Source of the DNA: Verticillium longisporum
Lineage: Eukaryota; Ascomycota; Sordariomycetes; Glomerellales; Plectosphaerellaceae
NCBI GenBank assembly: GCA_019188255.1
Contig: JAETXT010000006.1
Span: 4,898,001 to 4,962,000 of the forward strand
Direction of reading: 5' to 3'
Length of the DNA: 64,000 nt
Below are positions 46,991 to 55,528 of this stretch, one piece after another; within the stretch, counting starts at the first letter, position 1, and each line of letters begins with the position of its first letter. The notes beneath the pieces are model-generated. The model searched no databases and had not been told where the DNA came from. It saw nothing but the letters and a program-made list of their open reading frames with translations. The position numbers and the translations under genes are program-made.

Positions 46991-47991
46991 TTTGATGTAA
47001 GGGAACAAACTAATGAAGATTATAGCCACTGTAAACGGCTAACACTGTCACATCCCATCATGCCGCTCGAAACTTTGCAAATACTCAATACGATCTGCTG
47101 CATAAACCTGGAAACCTCACCATGCTTTGATTACTCTTCCACGCCTCGACGATCTCGATGAGGCGCCACTGACCATCTCGTGCAGGCCATGTGAGAGTTG
47201 TGGCACGGAGAACCAGGTTCACAGCCACAGCCACTCGATCCCCAACGCATCGTCACATCCATCGATCCAGAGCATCCAAGACGAACCAGGCTGCCCGCCT
47301 CCCTTCGGTGCAACTGCCTATTTGCCCTTGGCTCGCTTCCATCCGCTGTCCCAGGGTCCATCATCGCAGCCCTCCATCCCGTTCCCGTTGCGCGGTTCTC
47401 CAGGGAGAGGACCCTTGCGCCGCCATTTTCGCCCCCAGGTTGCATCATCGCACGCAACTCCCCCCCTCCATCCCCCTCGGCTCCCTCACGGTGCCACGCA
47501 GTCGAGAATGGGGCCTCGAACACCAGAATCATCACATGCAGGCCATCGCGCGCACCCCTGCCCAGCTGGGCCACCTGGCGGGGGCGGGGGGCGCGGTTTT
47601 TGGTGAGGAGTTGTTCTTGTTATTCTCTCATCGCTGTGATGTCAAGCCCCCAGGGTGGGTGTGGCTGTGATAGGCGCGATCGCAGGATGATCAGCCACAC
47701 CCACTCTCTCGCAGCTCTCGAGACCCTGAAGTGGGCCTGACGTCACGCCTTGTCCGAGGGGGATGTTGAGGTTGACGGGTGTGGTGTCGTTGCTTGGCCT
47801 TGCGTTTGAAATTCGTCAGAAGAGAGAGATGCCTGTTGCCTGAGATCCAGAGGATTATAAGAACGACGCCTCGAGCCGCTCTACGTTGTTCATTTCCTCG
47901 AGCTCATCATCAACAAGCCATCCATCGAACAGATTACACACTACAAAACTCACTCTTCAACTCAACCACTACCACCACCAAAACCATCAAA
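46991..47991. other. Intergenic, 1.0 kb
   Basis: Between tRNA-Asp and the small Gly-rich gene; the right part is that gene's promoter and CA-rich leader. The overlapping frames of about 150-180 codons at 47127-47740 are not convincing. Confidence 0.5.
47856..47861 (+). promoter_or_regulatory. TATA-like element TATAAG
   Basis: TATAAG lies 136 bp before the start codon of the small Gly-rich gene. The leader that follows is rich in CA/CT and lacks ATG for about 100 bp, as in highly expressed fungal genes. Confidence 0.4.
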
Positions 47992-48258
47992 ATGTCTTCC
48001 GGCAACAACAACGGCGTCACTGGCGGAGCCCAGTTCCTCACCTCCGCTCTCGGCAACACCGTCGGCGGTCTCTCCCGCACCGTCGGTAACGTCACCGGCG
48101 CTGCCACCCGCGGTCTCGGCGACACCATCACCGGCGCTACTGGCGAGGCCGGCCGCCCCGTTGGCGACGGCCTCGGCAACGTTGGCACCGGCGTTGAGAA
48201 CGCCGCCAACTCGCTCGGCAAGGGCACTGAGGATGCCGGCCAGTGGAAGCGCTCTTAA
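47992..48258 (+). CDS. Small Gly/Thr-rich low-complexity protein
   Basis: A single exon of 88 codons. The protein (MSSGNNNGVTGGAQFLTSAL...) is built from short degenerate repeats of the form GLG-x-T-I/V-x-G-A-T-G and GNTVGGLSRTVGNVTGAA, with no signal peptide, Cys or membrane segment. Similar small hydrophilic Gly-rich proteins are common and abundant in filamentous fungi and are often stress- or starvation-linked; that link is general knowledge and not shown here. The start was chosen because the leader ACCACCACCAAAACCATCAA before it is a strong fungal initiation context and no repeat pattern exists upstream. Codon use is highly biased to C-ending codons, suggesting strong expression. Function unknown. 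Confidence 0.8.
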   Translation: MSSGNNNGVTGGAQFLTSALGNTVGGLSRTVGNVTGAATRGLGDTITGATGEAGRPVGDGLGNVGTGVENAANSLGKGTEDAGQWKRS

Positions 48259-48570
48259 GCGTGCCAACGCGAAACGCATACACACACGGGGTGTGCAGGA
48301 ATGAATGGAATGATCACGGGAGGAATACCACCGGGGCTGTTTTACTAGGAGCGACTTGATACTTGATCACCACGACTATAATAAAGACCATAGCCACACA
48401 AATTGTCTTGTCCTCTTTTCGCGTGACACTCTGCACACTGACATGGGGGATTCAGTCGGCTCCTGCTGCACGGAATGATTACACTGTGGCGTCATAGCTC
48501 TGTCTATGCCAGTCATATCCATCTTACATTGAGAGGTACACCTAAATCTTACACTACTCATCGTACAAGT
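48259..48570. other. Convergent intergenic, 0.3 kb
   Basis: 3' flanks of the small Gly-rich gene and of AspRS. Nothing else seen. Confidence 0.6.
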
Positions 48571-50740
48571 CTACTTCTTCCGCAACTGCAGGTGATATGT
48601 CTTCAGCTCCTCATCGCTGATTTTCCCCGGTCCACCAGCAAACTCGTCGACGCCCTTGTTGTTCTTGGGAAAGGCAATCACATCTCTGACAGAGCTCGAA
48701 CCACTGAGCACCGCCGCGAACCGGTCAAAGCCCAGCGCGAAGCCCGCGTGCGGTGGGCAGCCCGCCCGCAGCGCCTTCAGCAGGTGCGAAAACTCGGCCA
48801 TCTTGGGCTTGGTCATCTGCAGAATGTCGCGGAAGATGAACTCCTGCATGGCGGCGACGTGGATACGCCTGCTGCCACCGCCGAGCTCGACGCCGTTGAG
48901 GACGAGGTCGTAGTGGTCGGCCTTGGCCTTCAGCGGGTCTGTGAAGAGGAGCTCGAGGTCCTCGGCCGTGAGAGGCGCCGTGAAAGGGTGGTGGGTGGCA
49001 GAGAAGCCCGAGGAGCCGCCCTGGCCGACGTCGACCTCCTCGTTGGGCGTGAACATGGGGAAATCGGTCACCCAGAGGAACTGGAAGCTGTCGTCGCGCT
49101 CGAGGAGCTGAGCCTCGATGGCGGCGTGGTACAGGGCGATGCGGACCTCGCCGAGCTTGGTCGAGCCGCCCTGGTGAGGACGGTCCTGACGCGCCTGGAA
49201 GACGACGACGTCACCGTTCTCAAGTGTTGACAGTCCAGACTCGGGCGAGGCAGCATCTTGCAGAGTCTTGAGGCCGTCGGGACCCAGGGCAGAGAAGCCC
49301 TCGAGGGGCTTGCTCGTGTCGTACATCAGGGCTTGGGGCGCGCCATCCGGGTTCTGAGAGTGGCTCTTGTGGAGGTTCTGCAGAAAACTTTGCATAAACT
49401 CATGGACCTCCTTTCGGTCCGCATCCTCATGTGGCCGGAACACCCAAGCATCAACGAAGGGCTTCTCGAGATCGGTGATCATGCTGACAAAGTTGGGGCT
49501 CAGGTGGGCGTCGACCCGTTCGATGCGGTTCGGGATGCGCAGGTCAGGCTTGTCCGAACCGTACAAATCCATGCATTCCTGGTACTTCATCCTCCTGAAC
49601 GGTGTTGAAATGGCTGGGTAATCCTTGTAGGACACAGGCTCTCCGCCGGATGGCTCATCCGAACTTTGCGCACTCTTTCTGTGAGGGATAAAGGATGTGT
49701 CGTCCTCCTTGCGGTTGTACTCCTCGCGCATGGCATCCCACGTCGTCTGCATGAACGCTTCAACATCAGCCTGAATCGTTTCGCCTGTCGCAAACGACTC
49801 CTCCAGACCCATCTGCGTAAACTAGGGCTGCCTGGCGGCCCTGTGGTCTCCATCGCGGTAGCATCGCGCAAACTGATACTAGTCACCGAGTCCCGCGGCG
49901 ATGAGCAGCCTGCTTGTACTGCTGAGGGCTCTGGGGCAACGCGTAGGCATGGCCCGCCCTGCGCGTGGGGACGAGAAACTCGCGCGCGCCCTCTGAGGTG
50001 GACTTGAAGAGCGTCGGTGTCTCCACATCCATGTAACCCAGCTTGCTCATGGTCTGGCCCAAGGATGCCTTCAGAAAGGCACGGAAGCGCAGCGATTCCT
50101 TCAACTTGGCGTGGAAGCGCAGCTGCAGGTGGCGGGCCTCGGCCGGGAAGACGGCGTCAGATGAGACGATAATGTCCTTTGGGAAAGGGTTCAGGTGGTG
50201 CATCGACGCGGTTTCCATGTTGAACTTGGTCGGTGGTGGTGCGTCGGTCCTGCTGCCCGTCACCCTCACCGCGCTGTAGGGCTGGATTTTGCGTAGGGCA
50301 TCGGCCTTTTCGATTCCTTTGGCGCAGATCTGGCCCTGGAACTCGCCGTTGTTGAGCTCAATGTTGGCGAATGCCAGTTCCTTGGACACCTTTCGAATCT
50401 TGCCAATGAAGCCATGGATTGTGACTGCCGTTTCGCCAGGCTTCCATCGTTCTCGTGGGGACATTTTCGGGAAGAAGACTGGACGGGACAGTGGTCAGTA
50501 GTTGCAAAAAGTGTCGCGTAGCGGCTGGGGGTGGCACTCACGGAGATCCCTGAAGTGACTCGCCAGTTGTTCCTTGTCAGCTGGCTTTGACTGTTTCGAA
50601 GAGTAGAGGCGATTCGCTCGCGATGGCGTCGTGGGTATGGAGGACCATGGCTGCAGTCGGGAGAGTTGTCGAGCTCTCAGCGTCGTCCCAGACCCGCGCG
50701 ACGCCAGCGTTCGGCAGCTGCAGCAACATTGGCGCAGCAT
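48571..50740 (-). CDS. Mitochondrial-type aspartyl-tRNA synthetase, frame broken inside motif 2
   Basis: Exons 50740-50542 and 50478-48571 (63-nt intron) encode about 701 residues. The enzyme charges tRNA-Asp; the Arg/Ser-rich N terminus ([18 protein letters not shown]) is a plausible mitochondrial presequence. Seen: OB-fold anticodon-binding region ([20 protein letters not shown]), class II motif 1 ([20 protein letters not shown]), [20 protein letters not shown], a bacterial-type GAD-like insertion, VTDFPMFT and motif 3 ([15 protein letters not shown]). At about 49906-49913 the frame shifts (one extra or two missing bases), and TAG codons follow at 49879-49881 and 49822-49824, where Tyr and Glu are expected (DYYQFARC, RQPEFTQ). 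Motif 2 reads [12 protein letters not shown] where relatives have RDED-RxDRQP. The start is the first ATG in frame. Local error or a real lesion; all else is intact. Confidence 0.88.
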
Positions 50741-51207
50741 CAGAGCCCGGATGGTCTGTCCAAGCCGGACAGTGGCACAATGGTACAGGCGATGGGTTTT
50801 GAGCCGAATTTGGCGAAAGTTTCGTGGCGTCAAGGTAGTATATGTGTCCGTGGGTGAATGTCGAACTTTGTTTCATGGTGTTTTCGAGCTCGCGATGGAA
50901 AAGTGACTCGAGCTAGTGGGAGCTCCAGGGTCGTTCGACGCCAAGCGGGACAAGGGCAGGGGTGCGTGGGAGCTCGGATGTCCCGTCATCAGCGTGCAGC
51001 TGCTTAGGCGCTGCCCCTCCTCACGCCTTGGAGCTTGAATGCGGGGCAGCGCCCTCCTCCTCCAGCAGTTGGACCCTCATCCTCGACGTCAGATCGACAT
51101 CAGCGGTTGACTCGCCTGGCTAGAGTGGAAGACGTTGGAACTTCTTTCTGCTCTGTTTGTGCTACCAGGACCTGAATCGGGAGCAAATCACATCGACAAC
51201 GCCCACC
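50741..51207. other. Divergent promoter region, AspRS / MEMO1
   Basis: 467 bp between start codons of two divergent genes. No further feature recognised. Confidence 0.6.
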
Positions 51208-52252
51208 ATGTCCTCCCGAGATGTCCGGAAACCCGGCAAGGCGGGCTCATGGTACCTGGCTGACGCGAAGCGGCTGGCTGAACAGCTCGAAGGCTTCCTG
51301 GACGATGTGCCGAGCCAGATCGACTCGTCCGACGTCCCGATCCCTGGCGCCCGCGTAATTATTGCCCCGTGAGCACGAACAAGCCAAGCCCGCTGTCGGT
51401 CCCTTTGTCCACTGACGCCCGCGCAGGCATGCAGGATACAGCTACTCGGGCCCAACGGCAGCCTGGGCCTACAAGAGTCTCGACCTCAGCAAGACGAAGC
51501 GTGTCTTCCTCCTCGGCCCGTCCCACACCTTTTACCTCAAGGGCTGCGCCGTCACGACCTTCAAGCACTACGGCACGCCGTTCGGCAACATCAGGGTCGA
51601 CGAGGAGGTCACCAACACGCTCCGAACCGAGCTCTCCATCCCCAACATGCCGCTGTCCAACGACAACAAGGAGCACTCGCTCGAGATGCACCTGCCCTAC
51701 CTGTGGACCATGTTCGCCAAGGCTTTCGGCTCGCCTGACGAGTTCCCGACGCTGGTGCCCATCCTCGTCGGCGACGGCAACAAGACGGCGGAGCGCGCGG
51801 TGGGCGCCTGGCTGCTGCCGTACCTGCGGGACCCGGAGAACGCCTTTGTCGTGAGCTCGGACTTTTGCCACTGGGGCGACAACTTCAGCTACACGCCGTA
51901 CAGCCCGGACGCCAAGGTCGACGGCAGCTTGCGGCACATTTCGTCGCGGTCGCGCGTGCCCGAGGGCCGGCCGATTCACGAGACGATCAAGGAGCTCGAT
52001 GACCAGGCGATCGCTGCCATCAAGACGGGTGAGTACGCTCAATTTTACGACAACTTGTCCTTGACCAAAAACACGGTTTGCGGACGGCATCCGATCGGCG
52101 TCATGATGGCGGCACTCGAGCTGCTGGCCGAGGGGGAGGGTGGTGGGGAGGACAAGGGGAGGTTCCAGTTTGTTCGGTACGAGAGGAGTAATTTGGTGGA
52201 GGATGCGGACGACATGAGCGTGAGTTATGTGTCGGCGTATGCGGTGGTATAG
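51208..52252 (+). CDS. MEMO1 family protein
   Basis: Two exons (51208-51368 and 51427-52252, 58-nt intron GTGAGC...GCGCAG) encode 328 residues. MEMO is a small conserved cytosolic protein related to class III non-haem iron dioxygenases, linked to copper/iron redox handling and, in animals, to cell motility signalling. Seen: VRKPGKAGSWYLADAKRLAE at the N terminus, VIIAPHAGYSYSGPTAAWAY across the splice (metal-site His), VFLLGPSHTFYLKGCAV, EHSLEMHLPYLWTMF, LVPILVGDGNKTAERA, VVSSDFCHWGDNFSYTPYSP and CGRHPIGVMMAALELL. His49-, His81- and Cys244-type positions of MEMO all have counterparts. Frame intact. Function in fungi is little known. Confidence 0.95.
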
Positions 52253-52824
52253 GGGGTTTTCTCAATGTAGTTGGTAGGTGTAACGGCGTTGCCCTGAACA
52301 AGTTCTCAAATAAACTCTCACCCGGAGATATAATCTAGCCAGTCGCAACGGTCGTGATGAGGATAGATGGATGGTACCATGACATTGCTTCACTTGAAGG
52401 CACTCGCCCGGCAGTGGGGTCGACCCCTGTCGTACAGCGAATGCGGCGGGTCTCGGGCGGCGCGCAGAGGGCACGTCACGCACACGGCAAAGCCAATGCA
52501 GACTGGAATTCGTCGGTCATCGGCATCTCCATGTCCTAGAATATTATGGATGCTCCTCGCCGTCTCTTCCGATCCGAGCTTCCTCCATTTTTTCCCTCAC
52601 CCTCACCACGCACCCGAGTCGTTCTCGAAAACCCTTATCTCTCCTTCCGATCTTGACCTTTCGCCATCTCCTCTAGACATGTCCAACATTTAGAACGCGA
52701 CCCAACCCCAGTCTCCGCCACATCAGATAGCCTGTCGAATTCTCAATTGGACCTCACCTCGCAAGGCCCTCCTCCATCAGGAGCTCCAAACGCAACCCAC
52801 AAGCCGACAACCCCTTCTCTCACC
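52253..52824. other. Intergenic, 0.6 kb
   Basis: 3' flank of MEMO1 and promoter of the next gene, with a CT-rich stretch at about 52560-52680. No gene seen. Confidence 0.5.
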
Positions 52825-53340
52825 ATGCGCTCATCATCAGTCCTCGTCCCGCTTCTCGCGCCCTTTGCGGCTGCCTTTGCCGACCCTACACCAGCACCCG
52901 CGGCGGCGCCAGCTCGCCGGCAGCAAACATTGTCCCCCGTGCCAAACCTCTGGCGCCCGACGCGCCTTGGGTCTCGGTCAACAAGAAGGGCACTCCCACG
53001 ACCATCACGCCCGTCCGCACCGTCGTCTCGGGCCCCCCGACTTACGAGTCTGGCGCGCCCAACGCCCTGACCGGCACCGTCTTCACATTCACAAACCGCC
53101 GCGATGCCTTGGTCAGCGTCAGCACGGGCGATCCGCCCATCGCCACGGCCAAAGCCAAGAACGGAAAGGGTGCTTTCCCCATGCTGTGCTATACCACTGT
53201 TGGACATGGAAAAGGGGTACCTACACGGAGTTCCAAAATTTATTATGCCATCACTTGTCTCGTCACGCTGTTTTCGGGCATTCTGTTCATCGTTGCGCCG
53301 GCCATCTCGTCATTTGAGTTGTTTCAATTTTCGCGCAAGT
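52825..53340 (+). pseudogene. Secreted-protein gene, frame-shifted and apparently truncated
   Basis: The start encodes a clear signal peptide, MRSSSVLVPLLAPFAAAFAD, then a Pro/Ala stretch. A different frame then carries the family-like sequence IVPRAKPLAPDAPWVSVNKK, TPTTITPVRTVVSGPPTYES and NALTGTVFTFTNR, so one base (or 3n+1) is missing between about 52875 and 52930. The PTTITPVRT...NALTGTVFT pattern occurs in a fungal family of secreted or membrane proteins of unknown function. After NGKGAFPMLCYTT the expected Cys-rich part is not found; instead a hydrophobic stretch (ITCLVTLFSGILFIVAPAIS) appears and the frame runs on into the 3' end of the opposite gene. The end given here is approximate. 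I read it as a damaged or poorly sequenced gene. Confidence 0.5.
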
Positions 53341-53463
53341 GGTATCAGGAGGCGCCAAGTCGGGGGTGCCTCGTTAACAAAACAGGAGAAACACACGCGT
53401 GGAAGGCCCAAGCATCCGAGATGTCCGCCCCAAACGTCACGCCAGCCAGACCTAAATTTCAAA

Positions 53464-53506
53464 AGGAAAAAAAAAAAGGAAAAAAAAAAAAGGAAAAAAA
53501 AAAGTT
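53464..53506. repeat. A-rich tract with periodic GG
   Basis: Three runs of ten or eleven A separated by GG, about 43 nt. It lies just downstream of the acyltransferase stop codon (minus strand, where it reads as T tracts with CC). Confidence 0.85.
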
Positions 53507-53640
53507 GCCGCTCCAACTCCCATCCGTTGTCACTTGTCGGGCAGCCTCGTCAGATGTGCAAGGTCGTGACGCAACATGGACCAGTACCATATTTCCTCCT
53601 AGGCGAGCGTGTATCCTCCGCATGGCTCGCTCGCCGCAGC

Positions 53641-54636
53641 CTACCGCTTCGTCCGCCGGTTCCACGCGTCCACAAACGCAGCCTTGTCCTTGAGCGTCAG
53701 GCCGACGCGCTTGTTCCTCCCGAGACGGGCCAGGGCCTCGGCGACCTTGTCGAGGACGCGCTGCTCCTCCATCGTGACGTCGGCACCGTCTGCACCGTCG
53801 GCGCCGCCGCCGCGTCTCGTGACGTCGCTGTCGTCGTGCCGCGCGTGGGCGCCGTTGGTCTGGGCGCGGGGGCCGTTGCGCACGGCCTCGGCGACGCGGA
53901 CGCGGATGCAGATGGTGGGACGCGACAGGAGGGCCCAAAGAAAGGGCAGCCAGCGGCCGGGCACGGGGGTCGTGACGTCGCCGGGGGTGTAGCGCAGGCT
54001 GACGGGGAAGATGTCGGCGTCGGCGGGGGCGGCGAGCAGGGCGGGGGCCAGGGGCAGGACGGCCTTGCCGTTGGTGGTGGCGGCCTCGGGGAAGACGGCG
54101 ATGACGCGGGTCGGGTGGGCGGCGAGCAGGGCGTCGAGGTCGTAGAGGGTGGCGCCGGGGGGCGGGGTCTGGCGGACGGGGCCGAGGGCGGCGGCGAGGG
54201 CGGACAGCAGGGAGACGCGCTCGAGCTTGCGGGTCGAGGGGTAGGCGCGCGTGAAGATGGGGTCGAAGATGGCGGCGAGGTAGAGGGCGTCGATGGGCGA
54301 GGTCAGGGTCGAGGCGATGACGGAGGCCGGGTGGGGGAAGCGGCTGGGCGGCTGGTCGGCGAGGGTGCCGCGGCGCACGCCGTCGAGCTGCAGGTCGATC
54401 CACCACAGGCCGGGGATGGCCATGAGGGACCAGAGCAGGGCCTTGCGGACGACCACGGGCAGAGGCAGGTGGTGGAGGAAGAGGAAATAGGTGGCCGTCA
54501 GGGTCAGGAAGAGCGGCAGGCGCAGGAGGAACAGCGACGTGTGGAGGGCGTAGGTCAGAGGCGACACGGGCGTCTTGATGGGCACGAAGGGCGAGATGCC
54601 TGAGCCCTTGTCACGAAACTGGCTGAACTTCTCCAT
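53641..54636 (-). CDS. Loa1/Vps66-type membrane acyltransferase
   Basis: A single exon encodes 331 residues. Loa1 (Vps66) of yeast is a lysophosphatidic acid acyltransferase of lipid droplets and ER; this protein has the same layout. The N terminus MEKFSQFRDKGSGISPFVPI is typical of the fungal family. Membrane segments lie near residues 30-55 and 60-80 (LFLLRLPLFLTLTATYFLFL and VRKALLWSLMAIPGLWWIDL). The PlsC-like domain holds SPIDALYLAAIFDPIFTRAY in place of a canonical HX4D block and VFPEAATTNGKAVLPLAPAL, the counterpart of FPEGTTSNG, near residue 180. The missing HX4D His is a family feature as far as I know. The C-terminal Asp/Gly/Ala-rich loop (DGADGADVTM) is low complexity. It is divergent from the kinesin gene. 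Stop TAG. Confidence 0.88.
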   Translation of the reverse strand: MEKFSQFRDKGSGISPFVPIKTPVSPLTYALHTSLFLLRLPLFLTLTATYFLFLHHLPLPVVVRKALLWSLMAIPGLWWIDLQLDGVRRGTLADQPPSRFPHPASVIASTLTSPIDALYLAAIFDPIFTRAYPSTRKLERVSLLSALAAALGPVRQTPPPGATLYDLDALLAAHPTRVIAVFPEAATTNGKAVLPLAPALLAAPADADIFPVSLRYTPGDVTTPVPGRWLPFLWALLSRPTICIRVRVAEAVRNGPRAQTNGAHARHDDSDVTRRGGGADGADGADVTMEEQRVLDKVAEALARLGRNKRVGLTLKDKAAFVDAWNRRTKR

Positions 54637-55528
54637 GGTGACGTGACGTTGGGGGTGGGGTTGTGTCCAGGCGTTGGGATGCTTTCGAGAGAGGCTTCAG
54701 TGGCGGAGGAGGTTGAGGCGTAGAGCTCGTTTTCGATGGGTGACGACGTAGCTGAGTCGTGCTCCTCGGGGATGTGTGTCGGCAGAGGTGGCGAGAGAGG
54801 GCAGAAGACGAGACGAAGGCGACTGGATGGGCGACTGGATGGCCGACGAGGCATGAGGGTGGACGCACAAGGTGGTGGGCTTCAGGACGTGATGGCAGAC
54901 GTCGAGGTCACACATAACCACAGAGTACCTAACTGTAAGGTAGGTAGGTACCTTACCTTAAGGTAGGTAGAACCCAAGGTGGTATGATAAGAGATCGTCA
55001 TTGGCCTGACATGTGAAGAAGGCCCCGCCAGCGTCACCGCCTGCCTTTTCTGCCGGGTCCTCACACCTTTACACCGAGATCTGTCACCGGGTGAGCTCGG
55101 TATGACCAGGCTGAGCAGCACCTGTGCACGTGCAGCCTCAGGCATCCACAAAGCTGTCACTCGTTGCCCCGGCACCAAAAGCACTGACACCCATTGCATT
55201 GCATTACATGTAAACATTTCCATCCACCCCCGGCAGAGCCATCCACCCCCGGCAGAGCAATCCACGCCACGCCAGTCAGAGGCAGAGGCACCGGAGGTAG
55301 ACTGTCAGCCCACGCCGAATTGGGAAGTGAAGCAACAACCGCGAGAGAGCTACCCACCACCGTCTCGAACCTCTGTGCGCCCAACGCCTACCCCCCCGCC
55401 CACCAGACACAAACAAGCCATCCATCACGACGTCGTCCCCTCGAGCCGCAAGAGACGGAGCGTTGCTCCTCGCGTCCTGCGTTGTGTTTCCCGTTGCTAT
55501 TCACCGCCGCGCCCAGAACATCTTGAGC
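54637..55528. other. Divergent promoter region, acyltransferase / kinesin
   Basis: 892 bp. It contains an inverted-repeat cluster of GGTAGGTA and CCTTACCTTAAGG at 54936-54970 and a tandem pair of CATCCACCCCCGGCAGAGC at about 55220-55258. No gene seen. Confidence 0.55.
54936..54970. repeat. GGTAGGTACC-type inverted repeat cluster
   Basis: TAAGGTAGGTAGGTACC is followed by TTACCTTAAGGTAGGTAG, giving overlapping palindromes. Related short elements occur elsewhere in intergenic DNA of this window. Confidence 0.6.

Noticed and set aside
47127..47740. Overlapping frames of 147-180 codons upstream of the small Gly-rich gene
   Set aside because: Three frames are open at once in low-complexity CT-rich DNA, with no domain or splice evidence.
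53104..54603. 499-codon plus-strand frame across the acyltransferase
   Set aside because: Gly/Asp/Glu-rich shadow of the minus-strand acyltransferase, joined to the damaged upstream gene by chance.
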